Shown: in pieces, positions 14,790 through 18,564 of the stretch | Position numbering within the stretch: position 1 is the stretch's first letter | Layout of the letters: each line of letters begins with the position of its first letter | Origin: JACRPZ01 sp040758255 | Lineage (GTDB): Bacteria; Nitrospirota; Thermodesulfovibrionia; UBA6902 | DNA length: 18,564 nucleotides | Direction of reading: 5' to 3' | NCBI GenBank assembly: GCA_040758255.1 | Contig: JBFLVX010000031.1 | Location: forward strand, 1-18,564 | The notes under the pieces: model-generated | Told to the model about the DNA's origin: nothing | Seen by the model: only the letters and a program-made list of their open reading frames with translations | Database searches by the model: none | Program-made: the position numbers and the translations under genes

Positions 14790-16907
14790 TTACCCCACCT
14801 GGACCTTCCACCTTGTCCCGTCCTGTTTGTCCTCAAGTACGATGCCTTCTGATTGAAGCTCGTTTCTTACCCTGTCGGCTGAAGCCCAGTCTTTATTCTT
14901 TCTTAAATCCTGCCTCTCCGATATCTTGCTAAGAAGTCCTTCTTCTGTAAGGCTAATCTTCTTGACCTTTATCAGAGAGCGATACCATTCTTCAGGCTTT
15001 CTCTGGAATATATTAAGCACACCTCCTGCTTCGGCAAGAAGCGACTGCGCTTTTGTAACAATCTCCTTTGCTTTGTCGCCTGAGGGTTTAGAGTCAAGAA
15101 ATCTGTTCAATTCCTTAATAAGTTCAAAGATATGCCCCAATGCAAGGGCGCTGTTAAAGTCATCATCCATCGCGCTTCTGAATTTGCCAGTAAATGAAGA
15201 GAGAATGCTTTCAAATTCTTCCAGCCCTGCTACCTTCTCTTTTTCGCCTACAGCCTCAAGAAAATCGCTGACCCTCAAAACAGTCGAGTAATATCTGTCA
15301 ATTGAGACCTCAGCTTCATTAAGCTGTTTGTCCGAAAATTCAATGGGGTTTCTGTAGTGCGTTGAGAGGAGAAAGCACCTCACTACTTCAGGGTCATACC
15401 TGTCGAGTATCTCTTTTATAGTGAAGAAGTTGCCGAGCGACTTGGACATCTTCTCCTTGTCAACTGTGATGAAGCCGTTATGTATCCAGTACTTCACAAA
15501 AGGCTTGCCTGAATAAGCCTCGCTCTGGGCAAGCTCATTTTCATGATGAGGAAATATCAGGTCTGCGCCTCCCCCGTGTATGTCAAAGCTCTCACCGAGA
15601 TACTTATTCGACATGGCCGTGCATTCTATGTGCCAGCCGGGCCTGCCTTTTCCCCACGGGCTTTCCCACCAAGGCTCCCCTTCTTTTGATGATTTCCATA
15701 GGGCAAAATCAAGCGGGCTTCTCTTCCTTACATCAACATCAACCCTTGCGCCTGCCATCAGCCCCTCTAAATTCCTCCTTGAGAGCTTGCCGTATTCAGG
15801 GAATTTGCCGACCTCAAAATAGACATCTCCATCAACAGGGTAGGCATAGCCTTTATCAATGAGCCCATTTATCGTCTCTATCATCTCATTTATGTGGTCG
15901 GTGGCATTCGGCTCAATGTCAGCCCTGCTCACGCCGAGCAGATCCATATCACTGTAATATTCCTCGGTATACTTTTTTGCGATATCTTCAGTTGATACCC
16001 CCTCTTTATTGGCGCGTGCAATTATCTTATCGTCAATGTCAGTGATGTTCCTTACGTGAGTTACTGTAAAGCCTCTGTGCCTAAGATATCTCTTTATAAT
16101 GTCAAAGATAATCGCGCTCCGCGCATGTCCCAGATGGCATACGTCATATGCTGTTATTCCGCATACATACATGCCGACTTTCTTAGGAACAATTGGGATA
16201 AAGTCCTCTTTCTCGCCGCTCATCGTGTTGTAAACTCTTATCATCTCTTCTTTCCCTTCCAAAGCATTTATTCTCTTTTCAAGTATGGCAATGTAATTCT
16301 TCATCTCCTCAAACTTCTCCTCGACCGGATCAGGTAGATGCACATGATCCAGCATCTCCACAGGCCCCTCGTCAAAGATCTTAACAACCTTCTTCTTTAT
16401 GACTTTTCCGGGCACCCCGACAACAATGGAATTTTTCGGGACAGAGTATAAAACCACTGAGTTGGCCCCTATCTTCGAATTGTCGCCGATATTTATTGCG
16501 CCGAGTACCTTTGTGCCTGCTCCAACAACAACATTATCGCCAAGAGTCGGATGCCTCTTCCCCTTCTCCTTGCCTGTTCCGCCGAGCGTCACCCCCTGAT
16601 AAAGGAGGACATTCTCTCCTACCTCTGCTGTCTCTCCGATAACAACGCCCATGCCGTGGTCTATGAAAAACCCTTTGCCTATCTTTGCCGCCGGATGTAT
16701 CTCAATGCCTGTCAAAAATCTTGCAAACTGTGAAAGAAAACGTGGCAGCACAGGCACGCCCATTTTCCAGATCGCATGGTTTATTCTGTATAAAAGAACG
16801 GCATGAAATCCCGAATAAGAAAGGATTACCTCAACCTTGCTCCGCGCAGCCGGATCCATCTTAAAGACAGCTTCAAAATCCTGTTTTATGTCTTGCCAGA
16901 ATCCCAT
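14790..16907 (-). CDS. cysE-cysS: Fused serine O-acetyltransferase / cysteinyl-tRNA synthetase
   Basis: One 705-codon frame joins two complete enzymes. Residues 1-190 are CysE: DPAARSKVEVILSYSGFHA (18-36), then hexapeptide repeats with HPAAKIGKGFFIDHGMGVVIGETA (71-94) and GGTGKEKGKRHP (109-120), holding the catalytic His candidates H84 and H119. Residues 191-221 form a charged, coiled-coil-like linker. Residues 222-705 are CysS: zinc ligands C249, C429, H454, E458; HIGH motif as HLGH (258-261); KMSKS (486-490); anticodon-binding C-terminal domain. CysE makes O-acetylserine for cysteine synthesis; CysS charges tRNA-Cys. In Bacillus the two genes are adjacent and separate. M222 (16244-16242) is preceded by a purine-rich GGAAGGGAAAGAAGAG, so free CysS may also be made. 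No good ribosome binding site precedes ATG 16907. Confidence 0.93.
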   Translation of the reverse strand: MGFWQDIKQDFEAVFKMDPAARSKVEVILSYSGFHAVLLYRINHAIWKMGVPVLPRFLSQFARFLTGIEIHPAAKIGKGFFIDHGMGVVIGETAEVGENVLLYQGVTLGGTGKEKGKRHPTLGDNVVVGAGTKVLGAINIGDNSKIGANSVVLYSVPKNSIVVGVPGKVIKKKVVKIFDEGPVEMLDHVHLPDPVEEKFEEMKNYIAILEKRINALEGKEEMIRVYNTMSGEKEDFIPIVPKKVGMYVCGITAYDVCHLGHARSAIIFDIIKRYLRHRGFTVTHVRNITDIDDKIIARANKEGVSTEDIAKKYTEEYYSDMDLLGVSRADIEPNATDHINEMIETINGLIDKGYAYPVDGDVYFEVGKFPEYGKLSRRNLEGLMAGARVDVDVRKRSPLDFALWKSSKEGEPWWESPWGKGRPGWHIECTAMSNKYLGESFDIHGGGADLIFPHHENELAQSEAYSGKPFVKYWIHNGFITVDKEKMSKSLGNFFTIKEILDRYDPEVVRCFLLSTHYRNPIEFSDKQLNEAEVSIDRYYSTVLRVSDFLEAVGEKEKVAGLEEFESILSSFTGKFRSAMDDDFNSALALGHIFELIKELNRFLDSKPSGDKAKEIVTKAQSLLAEAGGVLNIFQRKPEEWYRSLIKVKKISLTEEGLLSKISERQDLRKNKDWASADRVRNELQSEGIVLEDKQDGTRWKVQVG
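16242..16259 (-). promoter_or_regulatory. Possible internal translation start for free CysS
   Basis: Inside the fused gene the codon for M222 (16244-16242) is exactly where stand-alone CysS proteins begin (MIRVYNTMSGEKEDF). It is preceded by GGAAGGGAAAGAAGAG on the coding strand, which can pair with the 16S 3' end. It could be a relic of formerly separate genes or an active second start. Confidence 0.4.
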
Positions 16908-16914
16908 GAGGATT

Positions 16915-16920
16915 ATTATA
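16915..16920 (-). promoter_or_regulatory. Perfect -10 box just upstream of cysE-cysS
   Basis: TATAAT on the minus strand ends 7 bases before ATG 16907, so a transcript from it would be leaderless or nearly so, matching the absence of a Shine-Dalgarno sequence. The -35 region is poor (TGAACC at 18 bases), so this is tentative. Confidence 0.3.
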
Positions 16921-16949
16921 CTTCATTAAATGCAGAAAGGTTCAGAGGG

Positions 16950-17016
16950 ACAAAGGCACAGAGGCACAAAGTTTTGTTGCTTTTTACTTTGCCCCTTTGT
17001 CGCTTTGTGCCTTTGT
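16950..17016. repeat. Imperfect inverted repeat between yajQ and cysE-cysS
   Basis: Arms of about 22 bases (acaaaggcacagaggcacaaag at 16950-16971, split here as acaaaggcacag + aggcacaaag, and its near-complement ending at 17016) flank a loop of about 25 bases. Each arm is itself made of short direct repeats of the type caaaggcac. There is no T run on either strand, so a simple intrinsic terminator is unlikely. Dispersed palindromic intergenic repeat is my best reading. Confidence 0.6.
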
Positions 17017-17513
17017 TATCTGTAATTCACAAAATCAATATGAACACCGAAGTCTTTTTCTCTCAGGACCTTCATTATCTCCTGCAGGTCGTCTATCTTT
17101 TTGGCTCTGACGCGCAGCTGATCCTTCTGTATCTCAGACTGAACCTTCATCTTTGTATCCTTTATAGCTTTTACAATCTCTTTGGCTTTTTCGGTAGGTA
17201 TGCCCTGCTGCAAAGTCACTACCTGTCTTACGGCACTTAATGCCGCAGGCTCTACTTTTCCGTAGCTCAATGCTTTCAGCGGCACCTGCCTTTTGATGAG
17301 TTTGCCCTGAAGAATATCAACCACGCTCTTCAGCCTGTACTCATCATCGGAGATGATAATTATTTCATTTGCCTTCTGGTCAAGCTCTATACTGCTCTTG
17401 CTGCCCCTGAAGTCGAACCTCTGCCCAATCTCCTTCAGAGCCTGCTGGACAGCATTAGAGACCTCCTGAAGGTCCACTTTGCTTACAATATCAAAAGAGT
17501 GTTCATCTGCCAT
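17016..17513 (-). CDS. yajQ: YajQ-family nucleotide-binding protein
   Basis: A 165-residue cytoplasmic protein of the YajQ (UPF0234) family with the standard length and ends: MADEHSFDIVSKVDLQEVSNAVQQALKEI (1-29), RFDFRGSKSSIEL (32-44), IPTEKAKEIVKAIKDTKMKVQSEIQKDQLRVRAKKIDDLQEIM (105-147) and the C-terminal DFGVHIDFVNYR. It folds as two ferredoxin-like domains. Xanthomonas members bind cyclic di-GMP, and E. coli YajQ binds nucleotides; the role here is not shown. A strong ribosome binding site (AAGGGGGGA) lies 5 bases from ATG 17513. It is about 108 bases upstream of cysE-cysS in the same orientation, with an inverted repeat between them. Confidence 0.96.
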   Translation of the reverse strand: MADEHSFDIVSKVDLQEVSNAVQQALKEIGQRFDFRGSKSSIELDQKANEIIIISDDEYRLKSVVDILQGKLIKRQVPLKALSYGKVEPAALSAVRQVVTLQQGIPTEKAKEIVKAIKDTKMKVQSEIQKDQLRVRAKKIDDLQEIMKVLREKDFGVHIDFVNYR

Positions 17514-17815
17514 AACTATCCCCCCTTTTTATATTTATCCCTGAAATCAATCATAAAAAAGTAACAAAATAGTAATCATTAAAAGGAATATATGTCAAAT
17601 GAACCTCGCAAACATAGTACCAATTTTGTTTGAAAATAATAACTTGTAAAATTTTTAAAGTATATGTTATGATTCGGGGTTGAACAAAAGGGAGTTATTC
17701 TTTATACTATTATTCCCGTTCAAAAACCAGACTGACTTTTATAAGAACGTTATAAAAAACGTAATGTAACCTTACGCTCAGATAAGGTGTTTTTGTTTTT
17801 TAAAAAAGTGCCGAC
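17514..17815. other. 302-base divergent intergenic region ahead of the tRNA genes
   Basis: AT-rich region between yajQ (minus) and the tRNA-tuf operon (plus). It should contain promoters for both. The best plus-strand candidate is listed separately. An imperfect inverted repeat (ttgaac...ggga at 17680-17693 and tccc-gttcaa at 17713-17724) lies at the expected transcription start. I see no open frame worth calling. Confidence 0.5.
17644..17673 (+). promoter_or_regulatory. Candidate promoter of the tRNA-tuf operon
   Basis: TTGTAA (17644-17649, 4/6) and TATGAT (17668-17673, 5/6) with an 18-base spacer. The initiating region is followed by a G-rich tract (cggggt), and the leader to the first tRNA would be about 135 bases. 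Found by eye; other AT-rich hexamers nearer the tRNA could also serve. Confidence 0.4.
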
Positions 17816-17891
17816 GCCGATGTAGCTCAGTTGGTAGAGCATCTGATTTGTAATCAGAGGGTCGGGGGTTCAAATCCCTTCATCGGCTCCA
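17816..17891 (+). tRNA. tRNA-Thr (anticodon UGU)
   Basis: A complete 76-base cloverleaf with encoded CCA. The acceptor stem GCCGATG pairs with CATCGGC; the anticodon stem TCTGA/TCAGA encloses loop TTTGTAA with anticodon TGT at 17849-17851; the T arm GGGGTTCAAATCCCT-like loop is standard. First gene of the tRNA-tuf cluster. Confidence 0.97.
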
Positions 17892-17907
17892 TATAAAAAA
17901 GGTGGTT

Positions 17908-17952
17908 AGTTGTCAGGGCTTAGGGATTAGCAGAAAACCTAACAACTTTTTT
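17908..17952 (+). terminator. Terminator-like hairpin in the tRNA-Thr/tRNA-Tyr spacer
   Basis: Arms AGTTGTCAGG (17908-17917) and CCTAACAACT (17938-17947) pair with one mismatch, and the 3' arm runs into six T residues (17947-17952). This has the form of an intrinsic terminator but lies inside a presumed tRNA operon, so it may reduce read-through or aid processing. Confidence 0.35.
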
Positions 17953-17956
17953 AAGC

Positions 17957-18042
<86 letters not shown>

Positions 18043-18059
18043 GTAAACGGACAAATTAG

Positions 18060-18151
18060 AAATAAGAAGTAGGAAGTTAAACCAAAAGAAATAAGGCAAA
18101 GAATCAAAACTGAGTTTTATTTCTTAATTTCTCACTTTCCACTTCTCATTT
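18060..18151. repeat. Imperfect inverted repeat in the tRNA-Tyr/tRNA-Gly spacer
   Basis: Arms aaataagaagtaggaagt (18060-18077) and actttccacttctcattt (18134-18151) match in about 15 of 18 positions as inverted copies, and the sequence inside (agaaataa...ttatttct) continues the symmetry in part. Looks like a degenerate palindromic element rather than operon leader sequence. Confidence 0.5.
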
Positions 18152-18160
18152 ATTGATTAT

Positions 18161-18235
18161 GCGGGAGTAGCTCAGTGGTAGAGCGTCAGCCTTCCAAGCT
18201 GAGGGTCGCGGGTTCGAATCCCGTTTCCCGCTCCA
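18161..18235 (+). tRNA. tRNA-Gly (anticodon UCC)
   Basis: A complete 75-base cloverleaf with encoded CCA. Acceptor GCGGGAG pairs with TTCCCGC (one G-T wobble); anticodon stem TCAGC/GCTGA encloses CTTCCAA with anticodon TCC at 18193-18195; the D loop CTCAGTGGTAGAGC and T loop GGTTCGAATCC are standard. Confidence 0.97.
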
Positions 18236-18236
18236 T

Positions 18237-18308
18237 ACCACTTAAGCAGTTTAAGCCGTTCAAACGGTTTAAACAGTTTAAACGGCTTGAGCGGTTTGAA
18301 CGGTTTTA
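18237..18308. repeat. Degenerate 9-base tandem repeat that also forms a long hairpin, tRNA-Gly/tRNA-Thr spacer
   Basis: Eight consecutive 9-base units fill 18237-18308: accacttaa, gcagtttaa, gccgttcaa, acggtttaa, acagtttaa, acggcttga, gcggtttga, acggtttta (consensus acggtttaa). The same tract has dyad symmetry centred on 18275: bases 18244-18274 pair with 18276-18306 with about three mismatches and four G-U pairs. It fills almost the whole spacer between two tRNA genes and would fold into a stem of nearly 30 pairs in the transcript. Confidence 0.75.
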
Positions 18309-18310
18309 AT

Positions 18311-18386
18311 GCCCATGTAGCTCAGTCGGCAGAGCACATCCTTGGTAAGGATGAGGTCACCGGTTCGATCCCGGTCATGGGCTCCA
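18311..18386 (+). tRNA. tRNA-Thr (anticodon GGU)
   Basis: A complete 76-base cloverleaf with encoded CCA. Acceptor GCCCATG pairs with CATGGGC; anticodon stem CATCC/GGATG encloses TTGGTAA with anticodon GGT at 18344-18346; T loop GGTTCGATCC. It is the last tRNA before tuf and is distinct from the UGU isoacceptor at the cluster start. Confidence 0.97.
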
Positions 18387-18468
18387 GGGAAATACGGGCA
18401 TGATTCATAAAGAAAAAAATTGTTAAAATTTTGTAATTTTTAACTTTAACAGGGGGAGGCGGAAAAAA

Positions 18469-18564
18469 ATGGCAAAGCAAAAATTTGAGAGGTCTAAGCC
18501 GCACGTAAACGTAGGGACAATAGGGCACGTAGACCATGGGAAGACATCACTGACAGCAGCAATA
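18469..18564 (+). CDS. tuf: Elongation factor Tu, N-terminal 32 codons (runs off the window)
   Basis: EF-Tu delivers aminoacyl-tRNA to the ribosome as a GTP complex. The visible start MAKQKFERSKPHVNVGTIGHVDHGKTSLTAAI is compressed here to its marks: KPHVNVGTIGHVDHGKT with the G1/P-loop (GHVDHGKT, residues 19-26). A strong ribosome binding site (AGGGGGAGG, 18451-18459) precedes ATG 18469. It lies 82 bases after tRNA-Thr(GGU), matching tRNA-tuf operons of other bacteria. Only the first 96 bases are in the window. Confidence 0.97.
   Translation, partial: MAKQKFERSKPHVNVGTIGHVDHGKTSLTAAI

Noticed and set aside
14926..15291. 121-codon plus-strand open frame inside cysS
   Set aside because: Antisense to conserved CysS sequence; composition (Ser/Leu-rich) is what the reverse of this coding strand gives.
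16803..17240. 145-codon plus-strand open frame spanning the cysE start, repeat and yajQ
   Set aside because: It crosses two genes and a repeat on the opposite strand and has no homology-like motifs.
18237..18308. CRISPR-like array between tRNA genes
   Set aside because: The 9-base units have no spacers between them, so this is a tandem repeat/hairpin and not a CRISPR array.
18322..18537. 71-codon minus-strand open frame with MTGIEPVTSSLPRMCSAD
   Set aside because: This is the well-known spurious protein obtained from the reverse strand of tRNA-Thr; not a gene.

Overview
The window looks like a chromosomal segment of a Gram-negative, rod-forming bacterium of moderate-to-low GC. Evidence is a complete rod-shape operon, a signal-peptide-bearing outer-membrane beta-barrel protein, an ISXO2-like transposase end, and tRNA genes encoding their own CCA. 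Gene content and style (mre operon with an RDD protein, fused cysE-cysS, GT-C/TPR genes) remind me of Nitrospirota or a deltaproteobacterial lineage. That placement is inference; no single marker here proves it.

Layout. (1) Positions 1-118: the C-terminal end of an ISXO2/IS1595-like transposase, cut by the window edge. (2) 220-5984, minus strand: the elongasome operon, in transcription order RDD membrane protein, mreB, mreC, mreD, mrdA (PBP2), rodA, with a plausible sigma70-type promoter ahead of the RDD gene. (3) 6113-7147, minus: a cytoplasmic TPR-repeat protein. (4) 7148-7613: no intact gene; a decayed start of an IS1182-like transposase. (5) 7614-14782: an ArsR-type regulator (minus) divergent from a plus-strand run of accessory genes: processive GT2 glycosyltransferase, outer-membrane barrel protein, TPR protein, GT-C (family 39-like) membrane glycosyltransferase, a 51-residue membrane miniprotein, a DPM1-like GT2, a SemiSWEET, and a YajD-like HNH protein. 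From the TPR gene to the SemiSWEET the genes mostly touch or overlap by 4 bases, so they are probably one transcription unit. The arsR/GT2 intergenic space has facing promoters with perfect TTGACA -35 boxes. (6) 14790-17513, minus: a 705-codon gene fusing serine acetyltransferase to cysteinyl-tRNA synthetase, and yajQ upstream of it. (7) 17644-18564, plus: promoter, tRNA-Thr(UGU), tRNA-Tyr(GUA), tRNA-Gly(UCC), tRNA-Thr(GGU) and the start of tuf, the same order as the E. coli thrU-tyrU-glyT-thrT-tufB operon. All three tRNA spacers contain inverted-repeat structure.

How the parts work together: region 2 builds the lateral wall (MreB filaments, MreC/MreD, RodA polymerase, PBP2 crosslinker). Region 5 reads as a regulated envelope-glycan module: a polymerising GT, a lipid-phosphate-sugar synthase type GT2 that may feed the GT-C enzyme, an outer-membrane barrel and a small sugar-type carrier. 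Region 6 couples cysteine precursor synthesis to cysteine charging. Region 7 is translation machinery. The most unusual items are the cysE-cysS fusion with a possible internal start, the arsR-controlled glycan module with its miniprotein, and the tandem/dyad repeat between tRNA-Gly and tRNA-Thr.
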